From Symbiodinium natans (taxonomy: Eukaryota; Sar; Dinophyceae; Suessiales; Symbiodiniaceae), in contig CAJNDS010000033.1 in assembly GCA_905221605.1 (NCBI GenBank), forward strand, positions 122,358 to 186,357: DNA of 64,000 nucleotides, read 5' to 3'. Below are positions 33,704 to 46,065 of this stretch, piece by piece; the first letter of the stretch is position 1; every line of letters begins with the position of its first letter. The position numbers and the translations under genes were made by a program. The notes under the pieces were generated by a model, which was given only the letters and a program-made list of their open reading frames with translations, had not been told where the DNA came from and did no database searches.

Positions 33704-34430
33704 CTTAAGTTTTTAAAGCTCTGCCTGGTGCCCGACTCATGGCTCCTCGGCCTGTGTCTGCTGAAGATTTTCGCAGTATTTCGCACTCAATGCACAAATC
33801 CGACATGCAGCTCCGACATGCCCTAATGTCCCCTGAAAGGAGCAAACACTTCTGAGATGCGCATCTGCAAGAACAAAGGGTGTTGTTGCAACCTCCCGGC
33901 TTACTACAGGTCGAACCTAGACCGTCTTTCCCTGCCTGCCTAGTTTCATGCTGGCCGACATCACTTTCCCAAGTCCCAGCAACGTGTCGTGACCCGGCTG
34001 GCCTTCTGCGACTTCATCTCGCGGAGGGTCTTCCTGCACTGATCCCGCGCCTGCAAATGGAGCTACAGAACGTGCAAGGAGTGGAGCAAGTCTTAGCGTG
34101 CTTCTTGCGCACTGCCAGCCGCTAGCAAGCTGGGCCGGCTTTTTTCTTGCATACATGATTCTAAACATCCTTGCAGGCTGACGAGAGCATCAACATGGCC
34201 TGCTCAAGGACTGAGCTATCAGTAACATAATGACACATATTCCGTGCCAAAAACAAAAACAAGGTCGAAGCGGAAGAAGACATGCTCGGAATTTGAATGA
34301 CAAGAGGGCCAGGCCCGGACCCCGGTTTCGACAGAGGGGACTGGGCTGAAACCATCTCCGGAACTGTGCAAAAACCGTGTGCCCATGGGCGAAATGACCA
34401 GCGCCCAACCCTAAGTGGATTTACGAACCT

Positions 34431-34442
34431 GGGGGGGGGGGA
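34431..34442. repeat. Poly-G tract
   Basis: Twelve G in a row; one of many such tracts in the window. Confidence 0.7.
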
Positions 34443-34445
34443 AGG

Positions 34446-34704
34446 TCACTGAGGCGGATGTGGGCAGCTACTGCCGCACCGGCCGGAGACATGTCTGCAC
34501 TGGCAGGTTCGGACGCCGGACAACGGCACGGCGATGCGGGTCGTCAGTATGGCAATGCTCCCGAAAACCTCCTGGCATAGGCTGACAGCGCAGCCATCCT
34601 CAACCGAAGCAATGGACTCCCATGCCCTGTGCAGAGCAGCGAGCACAAGAGACTTAAAGAAAATGCTGGCAAGGTTGCTGTAAGAGGCCGTTTCCAGATG
34701 ACAT
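34446..34704 (-). CDS. Coding-like exon, 3' boundary uncertain
   Basis: The acceptor ATTGCTCTGTGCAG at 34705 opens a frame (phase 2) encoding CHLETASYSNLASIFFKSLV and LAALHRAWESIASVEDGCAV. A GAG|GTTTTC donor near 34576 may end it; beyond that the frame becomes Cys/Arg-rich and less convincing. An adjacent upstream frame (34900-34760) encodes a hydrophobic segment, LALWHVLLVSLTLVVQWVAF. Same strand as the exons at 33.7-27.4 kb. Confidence 0.35.
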
Positions 34705-35019
34705 CTGCACAGAGCAATTAGTGGCCTCACCAACGGCCTGGAAGGATTCCAGTGACCCGCCCGGACCCGTCGAAGGCGACCCACTGGACCACGAGAGTCA
34801 AGGAGACGAGAAGGACATGCCAAAGAGCCAAAGAGCGTAGGAGAAAGCACGGGACACCGGTGACTCTTAGGGAAAGGTGCTCCACCGAAGACATCGTCTC
34901 AGCCTCTAGGGAAAAATCGGCATTGGTCAGGTGCTGGTCAAGTTTCTTGGAGGGGATGGCGAGCAACACCCTGCCCAGCGACAGGCTCTGCGCACGCTCG
35001 GCAGCGGCACGGCCAGCCA

Positions 35020-38000
35020 TGGATCTGGGATCTCCCTTGCAAAATGGGGGTCTCGGGCAGTCTTGGGTGCACTTTCTGTTGTCACCAACCTGTGTACCTT
35101 TTTCAGGAGTCGGAGAACAGGTTCAATTACCCGGACATGTTAAGACATGGGTGGTACTAGCACTCATCGGGTTGGGAGAGCATAAGTGCCATCCGCCCAC
35201 TACGGGAAGCCAAGTCTAGCCCGGACAAAGAGAATCTGCGGCTAGCGATTGGCGATGGATGCTGCAGCCTGATGACAGCACTATGGCAGTGGCGGTGAAC
35301 AGACAGGTTCCTGAATCTGTGCCCGCTTGTACCAAATTGTACCCTTGCGCCTTTTGCTCGTAGACACGCTTCCTCCTCGTCGCGTGTCCTCTGTGGTGCC
35401 GCGTGCAATCTTCTCTGAAGTGCTCTCGACTGCTTCTTCCCTGTCTTGCAAGTGTAGATAAGTGTATATAAGTGTATCAGGTGCAGCCCAGCAGCTGCAC
35501 GACAGTGGTGTTGGGGGCAGGTACGCCACCTGGCCTGAGAGGCGTGGGCATGACGCATAATGGCACTAATGACACCGACGAACTAATCCGGAGTACAGCT
35601 GAGGGCTCAATAATGCTCAATACTTCAAATCGTTTGGGATGTGGGAATCATATGGAATCATACGGAGACCATCCCCTAGTCGGAGCCAATGCAAACTCTA
35701 CTGAGCTTGCGGCTCGTGCGCACATGGTAGACCTGGTGCGTTCCTGGCAGTAACATGCAGTCAGTGTCCACGGCTCCACGACTGCTTTCTCTTTCTCTGA
35801 AAAGAGAGCCTTTCGCGATCGTACCCGTGTTGCACTGCACCTGCAAGGCCGGTCACTCCCTGGATCAAAGAGAGACACAGAAAGCCTCTTCACAACCCCA
35901 CCTGATTGGGATTGTAGCTTGCCGCCGCTTTCTTTGGCGCCCAGTTGCCCAAGACTTGGACTGCAGCTGTGCCTGCCCAGGCTCCCAGTGGTCCAGCTCG
36001 CAAAACGCCATATCTAGACGTAACTAGGGTGGAAGAGTAGCTTGACAGTCCGAGTCTCATTACGAAGGCTGCGCTTTCTACGCCCATGATGTTTTAAGTG
36101 GATTCGTGGCAGGCAACTTTGCAGCTCGCCTGCAGCAGCTGGAGGTGCAGCTGTATATCGCCTGAGGAAAAGATGTCAGGTGCTGACCATGTCGGAGGGA
36201 GCAGAAAACAACATCATTAGTAACAAGAACTCACAATTTCTCTTCCTGCAAATCCGAATGGAAGATGATGGGTTGGTAAGTTATGCAACAGTCTATGCTC
36301 TTTACCGAGAAACCCTGTGAGCAACCTGCGCAGACCAAGAAGCGAAAAAAACGATCTCATTCAATCTATCTGTTTCCATTTCTCATGCTCCCGTTTCAAC
36401 TCACAGCCATGACGTGTGTTCTTCAGCAGTCATATCACTGGAGCTGGAACTACAGTCTTTTGCCTTAGTCTCCAAGTCTCGGATTCAGGTCGGTTTGTTG
36501 AACATGTACAAGCTGATAATGGAGTTCTCCATGTCCAGCTTTCACCAGGACACCGGTGCTGAAAGCCAGCGGCCGAGGCCTTCGCAAAAGGAGCCCCATA
36601 CACAATATGTTGGTCCATGTCTTGCAGGCATGCTTACAACTGCAGAAAGTGCATGTGACAACTTAGTCCTTCGCGAAGCCATTAAAGCTTCTCCATTTGT
36701 GGGAAACCCTTCAAGCGACGTGCTCCACCAACAGGGCTTGGCTGCCTGCAACAACGGAACGACGCGCCGCTCATCGAAGACGACGACGGCGTCCCCCACG
36801 TGCCTGGGGGCTTTGCAGGGAAAGGCTATTGGGCGGTGGCACAAAAGACGCGGGACGACCCGCGGGGTGGCTCGGAACCCAGCGCCTCAAGAAACTTTAT
36901 GAAACGGTTGCTCGGTTTCGACAGCTATCTCCTGAACCTCACTATTCAGAAACCTTCACCATCATTCCCCACCCTTCCCCGAAATAGCAGTCAAGCAGCT
37001 TGATGGCATGTGACTCAGCTTTGACTGCATATCCGGCATATCCGACCAGATTCCTGCACAATTCGCCACGCACACCCGGAGCAAAGACTTCCTACGTACT
37101 TCGGACCAGTTTGTGGGGTAAACTTGGGTGCCATCAGCTGTACTTCGTCTTTGCCGGGCTTACCAACAATCTTGGATGGTAATCTCTGCATTTGTTACTC
37201 ATCGTTGCTTTGAATTGACTGCGAGCAAACCCGAGAACCTCAATCCGAGCAAACCTCACAGAACGTCCGACTCTCCAAGCTGGCTCCTGTTTTGTGCAAC
37301 GGCTCGGGAATCGTCTAGGACACCACCTGCACACAGCACGCCCGGGGGGGGGGATACCATGCCTAAGGGAACTGTTGACACGTGTAACACGGCGACACAG
37401 AACCATCTACTGGCATGAAGTGCTCTGCAATAAAACACGGGCGCAGCAAGCATGCTTATAAATCTGAAGCCTTGCACAACGACAACGCTCGGACACTTTG
37501 GCTCACTTTGCACACTGGCCCTCTGAGCCTCTGAGCCTCTGAGCCTCTGAGCCTCTGAGTCTCTAAGTCTCTGGCAGACGAGCATCTTGGGATCACTGCA
37601 GAAGCCTGCCGAGAGCCTGCACGCACTCTCATCAGATCTCTCACGCGTCACCTCGCCGACGCAGATGTCAGGCCAAAGCTCTTAGAAACGCAAGCTGACT
37701 CTGCCCAGTGAACTGGGAGACGCTGTCAATGCTGAAGCATGTCAACCATTGATCATTGTCACACATGGTAAGATACGCTCGGTCAATGCACGCGCACGAC
37801 CATATGGTCCTTTCTCAGAATTCTGGTCCATCTTGGGTACCCTAAACACGAGGGGCCGCCTTACTTATTGGGGCATCTCGTGAGATCGAGCCTGGGATTC
37901 TCGAGGGTCGCGGTATAAATCCCCTTGCCATGCACGGAGCCGTTGACCACTTTGAGCTCGTTGCCCCCTCAGAGCAGGGTTCTTCTCCCTTCTTTTAGAA

Positions 38001-38340
38001 CCTTCAAGTAGGAGGGTTTCGGGAGGGCTTTCCAGCAACCCCCCAGGTACATATCGAAGGATGCATCTGGAAGTGCAAGACAACCATGAAGAATCCTAAG
38101 CCTGAGTTCCGCTTCGCTATTTCCATCTGCAGGAAAGTCGCGGCCGGGAATCAGCAACCCACGCGAGCAGATCGAGCTATAGTTCCTGCGTGACTCGAAA
38201 AGTTCCCCGCACGCTTGGTGCGTCAGCTGGTGGACGCTTGATTTGATTCCCGGACCAAGCATAACAGTCTCAATGTGAAGCCGGTCGGTGAAGGCACGAC
38301 CCTGTCCCAGCGAGGTTGAAGCCCAAAGCTCGCTATATGT
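35020..38340. other. Sparse region
   Basis: No exon pair with consistent phases. A 9-bp repeat lies at 37515-37570. Opposing frames at 36540-36900 are GC-driven. Confidence 0.35.
37515..37570. repeat. AGCCTCTG minisatellite
   Basis: Six tandem copies of GAGCCTCT, the last two drifting to GAGTCTCT/AAGTCTCT. Confidence 0.85.
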
Positions 38341-38353
38341 AGGCATGTAGAAA

Positions 38354-38590
<237 letters not shown>

Positions 38591-38599
38591 ACCTTTATA

Positions 38600-39675
38600 T
38601 GCAGCAGTCCTCTCAACCCCTGCTAAACAGCAAAATATATTCATCCACCACGGCCCCGAAATAAAGGGCCGACCCTACCTGCTTTAGGGAGACAAGATTC
38701 TTGGAGTGAGCTCAACATAACTGGCCAAGAGGCGAAGCATTCGAGCCGTGGAACGTTGGGCGAAGTTGATAGCCCTCGGACCTCCCATACAACGTTTGAC
38801 ATCTGGACATCCGTGGCCATGTGCGATCACGAGGCTTTTGGACATTGACCAGCACTAACTTCAGGGAAGATAAGACAGAGTAAGACAGCCTGCAAGGTGA
38901 ATTCCGCAAGCATGAGATATTCGAAGGCAAAGCTTAACTTGGACATGAACACTTGCCAGGCCCAAGGGCATTGCATCCAGAAATCGTTGCTGAGCTGGGC
39001 GGCCCACCTGCAGTCTCAAGACAGTGAGTCTTAGAATCTGAGACTCTTCGGCTTTCAGCGAACCTTCGGCTCTTTACCAGGTTCCAGTCCACAGAACTTT
39101 ACTCTGGCAAGTTTTAGAAGCGCTACGAGCGGCTGCGAGTGCCACAACTCCAGTTTGGGCCTCGGCACGGTTGATGGTGATCGGCCCATGGAAAACCTCG
39201 GAGAGCCGCTCCTCCGCACCGACTCCAAGCCAGGCAGTTGCTCAAGAGGGGGGGCAGGGGGGGGGAGGTCGCGGATCGCGCAGGGCTTGCTGCAGTTAGT
39301 GGCAAAAGCAATCCATATGGATGTGTGGAGTTGTGTACTGCAATGATTGAAAAATGTCCCCGTGCCTTGATCTGCTGCCCATGGGTCCTGCTCAGGGAGC
39401 AGTGACACCACCCTGTCTTACAACCCATCCTGACACCTGGGGTGAGCATTAACTTCGGGTACTTTCTAGCTGCGTGCTGCCTCGACAGTATCATACTCGG
39501 ACATATGCACACGGCATCACTACTTCCAGAGCATCTTCGTGCAACACTGAGCCGACTGAGCCTTGAAGTTCTATACCAGGAAAGAAAGTCAGAGTTCATC
39601 AGAGTTCGATGCATGTGCCGAATGAAGACAGTCCTCATGAACTGATCTTGCACCTGCTTGAAGCCACCTTGCCCC
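38600..39675. other. No firm gene; possible upstream exons of P1
   Basis: Coding-like texture on the plus strand at 39470-39630 (EHLRATLSRLSLEVLYQERK), but splice boundaries are ambiguous and the minus strand is also open. Confidence 0.35.
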
Positions 39676-39679
39676 CCAG

Positions 39680-41190
39680 ATCCGTTCTCATTTGCCACGG
39701 ACGTAAGAGCCTTGTCCTGCAAACAGCACAAGGAGAGACCCAGCTTAGAAGCGCGCAGATACCAAGAACTAGCACCCCACGCACTGCCCAACAACACAGT
39801 GTCTGAACTATTCCAAACGCTGATATCCGACACGACCCGTCGATCCAAAACTAAATCGTAGTGGAGCTGTGAATGCCTTTACAACCTTTCACTAGTGACC
39901 TCTCTTCTCCTATACTCCCCTTAGAACCTTAATAAAAACAGTATGTTTAATAATTCCCCAGGAGGATATAGTCTCCGGCCTCCTCGATTTCTTTTGCGAA
40001 GGGATGCTGCAGCTCCCAAGGCTTCGGGACCCGACGCTGGATGAGGGCCTCGAAAGTGGCTTGCTCGGGAAAAACAGGTGAGGAAATTCAAATAGCGACA
40101 GAAATGACAGGAACCATAGAAGCCACGCAAAAGCTCTGGAAAAAACAGCGGACGATTCGGTGTATCGGAGATGGTTCAGGCGAATTGCAGGCCGTCCTCC
40201 AACTTGGCTATTTGTTGGGCCGGACGTGGGTTCGGATCGCTCTCTGATTTCCCTGCCTGTTGTCTGATCAGTGCTTCTAGATTTCCGGGTTTGTTTTCTG
40301 GTTGCGTCTACGTTCATGTTCTGGGCGTAGCCCTGGCTGGAAAAGACACGGACGCCCCGAAGGCAGCCATCGGCCCACGATGGGAAGGAGCCCACAAGAA
40401 AGAAGGCAGATAATCCCGACATCATCCTGATATCCTTAAGCACTTTGTTTACCCGAAGGATCCCGAAAGTGGCTGTCTTGCCGGCGCGGTTGCCAGACGA
40501 ACCGATTCTTTTTGATAGGTGTGGGAGACATCATTAAAAGCAATGCTAGTGTGTCTCAGGATGTCAGAACTTGCTGCTTTCGGCATTCCACTCTAAGGGT
40601 CAGGCAAGCTCATTCACGTCGAGCACTTCCCGTCTGTTTGCTCGGTATCTCAGAGATGCAGCGAAACCATCCCTCGTGAGGCTTAGCCCATGCCCCACTT
40701 AAAGCACGCTTCGGACGGTGCACACGGAAGAGCTGACTTGCCGGAGGCACATGTGCATTTGAAATGAACGGCATGTAGCACTAGCGTGGACGGACGTGAA
40801 TACTTCGGGGATCTTCAGGGGCTAGTGTTTTTGTCAGATAACGACAGGGCTTCATACAATCAGCCAAGCCGCTTGCCCTGGCGATCCTAAGAGATCGGGC
40901 CCGTAACGCTCAACTCAAGGCTGGTCAGGCCGTCCACGGCACTTCCTACATCTTTCCACTTTCTACCAGTGAGGACCAAAAGCAGGATGGGGCTCCATAA
41001 GCATGTTCACTGGCACATTGCCACCTCATGCAAAATGTTGGCCCCAAACGCTGCGAGGCACCAGGATTTCATGGCGCTCCTGTCGTCCAGGAAGGGCGTC
41101 GGTGTGCTCCACGAGCTCCTGGCACAAATCAACTCTGGCGTCAACTCACGATTCTCCACGCCTTGTGAAGCTACAATGCTGCAAGATTAG
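39680..41190 (+). CDS. 3' end of a four-exon gene of unknown function (P1)
   Basis: Exons 39680-39702, 39962-40077, 40272-40405 and 40970-41190 join with matching phases (0, 2, 1). The 23-nt first exon follows TTGCCCCCCAG and ends GAC|GTAAGA. The second runs from TTCCCCAG to AACAG|GTGAGG. The third runs from TGTTGTCTGATCAG to GAAG|GCAGAT, a GC donor. The last follows TTTCCACTTTCTACCAG and ends in TAG. The joined product (about 163 residues seen) begins acidic and leucine-rich (EDIVSGLLDFFCEGMLQLPR). It then has a G/V-rich stretch, a basic His-containing segment (SRMGLHKHVHWHIATSCKML) and a final helix (ARHQDFMALLSSRKGVGVLH). No family is recognised. The start exon is not found. Confidence 0.6.
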
Positions 41191-41677
41191 TATGGTCCCC
41201 GTAGCCACTTTGTTAATGTTAATCCTTCTGCACATGATTTGGCCTCGTTCGCTGTGAGCGCCGGCTCGCTCAGCCGCCTTGGCGGACAAAGCGAGAAAAG
41301 AAGAGAAACTGACGACATCGCCTGTGATGCGCCTTCGTACCCCAATGGTGCCAGGTGTTGAGTGTCTCTAGCGCGGTGACTGGTGCTATGCAATATTCTG
41401 CTCAAGTGTGATGGGTGATGAGTGATCCGCCGTGAGGATCCTGAAAGGCACTCTGGAGCTACGGCATCGGGTACTGCCTCACAGAGATTCGTGTGCCTAG
41501 CCTCAGGCTAGATGGTGAGTGGAGCATGAAGCGAAGCAGCAGAACATGTGCCCAGCGGCCGAGTTGTGTCGGCTGCCGCGGTCTGGGTCACGCTTTGCGG
41601 TGTCTTCGGTTTGGCCGCCCGGAAATTCCACGCCTGAGCTCGACAGCGTTCTGCAACCTTCTGCAACTTCTTCGCAG

Positions 41678-41854
41678 CTCTTTCGGGTTTGGGATGCAGC
41701 ATGCAGCCAGCTCGAACAACTCACTGAGGGGCAACTTAATCAGCCCATGCAAAAAGCCTTAAAGCCTCAAGGGCCGGGCCTGCAGAGGGACGTAAGCCGT
41801 TCGGGCCCTTCGCTCTGCCGCGCTGATCCTTCGTTGTGTCCAGAGATTCTCTGA
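41678..41854 (+). CDS. Exon or gene end, helical
   Basis: Acceptor CTGCAACTTCTTCGCAG, phase 0. The frame encodes LFRVWDAACSQLEQLTEGQL, then less ordered sequence to a TGA at 41854. The real end may be an earlier unrecognised donor. A donor-like ATG|GTGAGT at 41512 suggests another exon just upstream, but its phase does not match. Confidence 0.35.
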   Translation, partial: LFRVWDAACSQLEQLTEGQLNQPMQKALKPQGPGLQRDVSRSGPSLCRADPSLCPEIL

Positions 41855-42962
41855 GGTACTTGCGAGATGTTTCGATATGCAAAGGATGTAGGACACGCAT
41901 GGACATGCGGGGCTACATGGCACGTCACTTACTATCCTAAAGCGCCGGGGGGGGGCTTCTCAAAGCTTCTCAAAACCGACTCGAGAGGTGACATTTGCCG
42001 GAACTTTCTCTTTCCCCAAAAGTGCTCTCTCAGAGATGCTTACATTGCCGGTCACATGGTATTGAGAACCACATTGAACCCTATTTTGAACCTCTGTCTC
42101 GTGGCTTCCTTACATCTCCTTTTTGCTGCAGAGCGGCTCCGGGCCGGTCCCAGGCGCCGTGACCGTCCGCACCAGCGGCGTGTAGACTGACAGAGAGCAG
42201 AGAAAGAGAGCAGAAGCAGATCAGCTCGGCAATTCAAAGTTGCAGAGGGAGCTCTCTCAAAAAAGCAAACTAGGGGAGGGGGGAAGAGGGGGGGGCAAGG
42301 GGGGCAGTTTTGAGTTGAACACATCTGCGGGCACTTTGGCAAGCTGAGCAAATGTTGCATCCCGTTGCATTTTGGAGAGCACGCTGAGCCTTTGCTGAGC
42401 CCGGGGGCGGCAGCCGTGGCAGCTGGCGACTGCACAGTGGAGGCTCGTGGAAGGATGACCTCAACGAGATTTGCGCCACCGCCCGAGAAGGCTGGCACCG
42501 GACTTCACGCGTTTGGGACTCCCTTGGACCGCTTGAGCACTGAAGATCACTGAGGCACGGACTGGGCGGGCAGCCTGTGGCACTGACACTGGTGCGGGCG
42601 ACGCCATCACCGGCATCCTCGGTTGCGCCCCCGTCCGCGGCGCTCCAACCTGGAACTGCATCAACTGGCGGTGGCATGGTGTGACCCATCATGGTGTGCC
42701 AGAACGGTTGTGCAAGGCCCCTTGCTCTGCGGACCAGCGAAGAGACAAGCCTTTGCAATGTTGAGACGCATGTCGATACGAGCTACATCGAGGACTCTGG
42801 TACTCGAACGAAAGGGGAGGTATGGGGAAGTGTCCACCCTCCAGGTCGGGGTGTGGACTTCGCAGGTGTCAGTATTGAAAATACAAACTTGGCAGGGCCC
42901 CAAGCAGCTCTCTTTCATACTGTGCAATCCTCCATCCTAACTCGGAACCCTGAAGAACCACT

Positions 42963-43554
42963 TCAAGCAAAATCAAAAACAACGCTTTCAAACATCTTAA
43001 GCGCTCCACTCCAAGACCGAGCCTGCTTTGCTCGCAGGGCGGAAGCTTTGCGCGCAGCAGTGTAGAGCTGCTTTGCCTTTGAAGGGACATAAACGGGGGG
43101 GTTGTCGCCAGCATCGTGCAGCGTTCGGCGAACCAAGCCATCTGCCGGCTGCAATACATCTGGACTAAACCCTAAACCCTAAACCCCAAACCCCAAACCC
43201 TAAACCCTCAAACCTAACTTGCTCACATGAGCAATGACTGGAAAGACCTTCATGCCAATGGCACCTTGGCACAATCCAAGTGCCAGAAGAGCTTGCACGT
43301 CGTGCAGCAGTTCCTTAGTCAAGGGGAGGGTTTATTAATATCAGAGGGACTGAGGGTTCAGGGTCGAGGGTTTGGTGTATGGGGTATGGGGTTTGGGGTT
43401 AAGGTTAGGGTTTAGGGTCCACCATCCGGATTTCCAATGCTCGGATATGCTCGGGACCCGCCTTTGCCAGCCAGGTGTCACATGCTGATCACGAAGAACC
43501 GGTATTCCGCAAGTGGAACAAGAGTACTGACATTCCTGGGTGCGGCAGAAGGGT
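42963..43554 (-). CDS. Last two exons of a Cys-rich then basic protein (M3)
   Basis: Exon 43554-43458 follows GCTGTTCTCTCTTTAG and carries four cysteines (FCRTQECQYSCSTCG), suggesting a metal-binding knuckle. It ends GCGG|GTCCCG in phase 0; AAAG|GCGGGT is an alternative. The last exon, 43148-42963, follows GTATTGCAG in phase 0 and encodes a basic 61-residue tail including LVRRTLHDAGDNPPVYVPSK and ARKASALRAKQARSWSGALK, ending in TGA. The competing frame on this strand is less natural. The 309-bp intron contains telomere-type repeats. A perfect donor CAG|GTAAGT at 44239 on the same strand may belong to an upstream exon. The family is unknown. Confidence 0.5.
43160..43425. repeat. Telomere-type repeats in inverted orientation
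   Basis: CCCTAAA/CCCCAAA units at 43164-43212, and TTTAGGG/GGTTAGGG/TTTGGGG units in the opposite orientation at 43345-43420. They lie within the M3 intron. Confidence 0.75.
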
Positions 43555-44134
43555 CTAAAGAGAGAACAGCTGCAGCCGATCCGTGATTTTTCCAGCATTC
43601 CTTTCTTCTGAACTCAGTTTGCCTCGCTTACATTGCATATATTACGTTTCACTTTCGGGGCTCTAGTTCAGTCCTCCTCGCCTCGCCATGCTGGGAAGGT
43701 CTTAGGGCCGTTTTGTGGGGGTGCAGCCGACGGCGATGGCTTGCGAGAACGTTGTCGTACTTACTTCTTGCAAACCTGCCCGGGCTGAGTGTCGGTCTTG
43801 GCTTTGGGTAGTTTTGGGGGTCGAGGGTGCTGACTTGAATTGTTCAACAGCAGTTCCCTGCTGAACTCAAAAAAAACCCTGAGCCGAAGCCCTGAAAGCT
43901 TGGCGCAAGGGCGCAAGGGCAAAAAAACAGCTTCGTATTAGACACGAAAAAACCGAAAATGGCCCAAGCTGAAAAGCTGAAATCTTCAGAATAAACGCTC
44001 GGCGTCGAGATTGGGGGGTTCAGATTCCCAGAACCCTGAACCTGGTAACCTTGAACCCCAAGCCTTCCGGCCCAATCCTCAACGATTCGGTGATCTTTGG
44101 AACACATGGGGGACATTTCGGGGCCACCTACCTT

Positions 44135-44197
44135 AATTAGTTGAGATGAGCTCGGGCTCCAGAGGGTACGGGTTCAAGCCCGAGGTTGAAAAAAAAA
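44135..44197 (+). other. tRNA-like/SINE-like relic
   Basis: Contains GGGTTCAAGCCCG, a T-arm-like hairpin with an intact B-box (4 of 5 stem pairs), preceded by TTAGTTGAGATGAGC, which only weakly resembles an A-box, and followed within a few bases by A9. The acceptor stem cannot be closed, so it is not a working tRNA gene. A tRNA-derived SINE tail is a possibility. Confidence 0.2.
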
Positions 44198-44485
44198 ACG
44201 AATTTTGTATCAGACTCATCCAACACAACCTGACTTACCTGGCTGCGCCTCCTGGCAGCTGCTGACCGCTGTCCCCGTCGATGTCGCCCACAGGCGCCGG
44301 ATGTCCGGTTTAGGTTTCGGTTGAGGGTTGAAGGTCAATCCCCGGCATTCAAAGCTGGGGCTGGGGGCTCCTTTCCAGGGCCAGCGGGGACGGTGTTGGA
44401 ACTGACGGAGGCTAGATTTCACCAGGGCCACCCCGCTAGCCAAGCATACCATATGCCTGGAAATATTTTGTGATGTTTTCTCAAG

Positions 44486-45458
44486 ACATATGCAATCTTG
44501 CGAAAGTGGTCGGAACTTGGTGCAGATGGGAAAGCCACTTTCGCGACCGCTCAGAGATGCTGGGTGAGCCCTTTTGCCAAGATTCGTTCCATTTGCGACC
44601 CCATCCTTCGTGTTGGGAGGCGATGGTCACCTGAAGATCTGATAGTGCCACCACCGTGTCATGATGTGTCATGCACCTTCTAGCGGCAGCGATAAGCCAA
44701 ATGATGAAAGAGGCTCCAGTCTGCAATGGCTTAGATGAGCGGCAAGTTGACGTCGACGGACAGGGAAATTGCCACCGAGAGGCTTGATGCAGCGTGCCCG
44801 CCTGACAACTGCACAAAGCTGCACAACGCTGCACGAAAGAGCATGACTAATGACTCAGCACATGCTAGCAGTGCTTGAGGCGATCCCCTTTTCATCTTAG
44901 CTAAGGAATGGAAGAGAACGAGCTTTGATAGGCCCTCCATAGTGCAACCCGAACCTTCCGATATTGACGGCTGTGCAACTATGCGCAACTCGCTCGAACC
45001 ATGACACGTCCGATCCATTTGCTAGTGCCATGAGTGCAAGTCTTGTGGGCCCCTTCGCATTCAGAAAACCTCAGCAGCTATCCCCACAGATTCCAAAGCG
45101 AGTTCACATTCCAGCAGTAGACCAACCCCCTGCCTGTGTGGCACATCGTGGGCACCGGGGCCGCACTCGGCAGGCTGCTGTGGGGGGTGTCGTGACCACC
45201 GTCTTTGTGACTGGCTTCACTGCTTCCTTCGCCACCTTCTTTGGCTCTGGTGGTCTCCTTGGTATCGAGGCGCACGTAGAGAGTACGCATGACCACACTG
45301 AAGCAGCATCCGGAACTGCCGGTTTTCAGCGTGGGACCGAGTATGTGAAAGATAATTGCCCACACACAATGAGACTTCTGCAGACGGCAACCAAAGCATA
45401 CCAGGCCCCAGCGTCATGTCCAGCATTTTTGGCACCTTCACAGATTGGAGTCTTGTGA
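44486..45458 (+). CDS. Two exons of a possible membrane protein gene (P2)
   Basis: Exon 44486-44563 (acceptor TGATGTTTTCTCAAG, donor TGG|GTGAGC, phase 0 at both ends) encodes TYAILRKWSELGADGKATFA and TAQRCW. A frame in phase 0 opens after CTATCCCCACAG at 45090 and stays open to a TGA at 45458. It includes IPKRVHIPAVDQPPACVAHR and a hydrophobic segment, AVGGVVTTVFVTGFTASFAT. A CAG|GCCCCA donor near 45402 could end the second exon earlier. The minus strand of the second block is also open, lowering confidence there. The family is unknown. Confidence 0.4.
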
Positions 45459-46065
45459 GCTTCTCTTGTGCTGCTTGTCGGCAGGGCGCTTTGCCCTTAC
45501 AGCTCTGTGTTGTGGATCAAGTTGTCGGGAATCAAATGCCAAATGCCAAAGCCGGCCCAACTCACTTCGCTTTGCGGCGCTCCCGGAGCCTCGTTGTAGC
45601 GGGCGAGAAGACGAGACGCCTCCTCCTGAGTCTTTAGCAACCCATGAAATGTGGCGCTCCACGTGCCTCCTGAAACTTCCTAGCCATATGTACCTCGCCA
45701 GTGCAGGGTGAGCCTCTGGAGTTCGCATTCTAAGCCCCTGACCCCTTAAATGCCAGCCACACTCAAAATCCCCAAACCGCTGAACCCAAAGAAATCCTGA
45801 ATATGTGCTGTAACATCTCGTAACTCCGTGGGTCCCCACCTGCGACAGCCCCAGGCTGACGCACATCTCAGGGGCATGCCTGAGATGTTCCAAGTTTTTG
45901 ACCAGAGCACATTGGAGCATCACGTGTGGTCACTCTAATTGGCACTTCGCGAAAGGAAAACGCCAGGGCATCGTCATGCATCCTCCCATACAACCCCCCA
46001 CCTCCTGAACGCACTGCTTGCACGATTCGCGCGCGATGCAAGGACGGCTTTTTGAGCGGTGTTGG

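Noticed and set aside
42052-42758. Overlapping Pro/Ala/Ser-rich frames on both strands
   Set aside because: Open in three frames because of high GC, and no frame has consistent splice sites.
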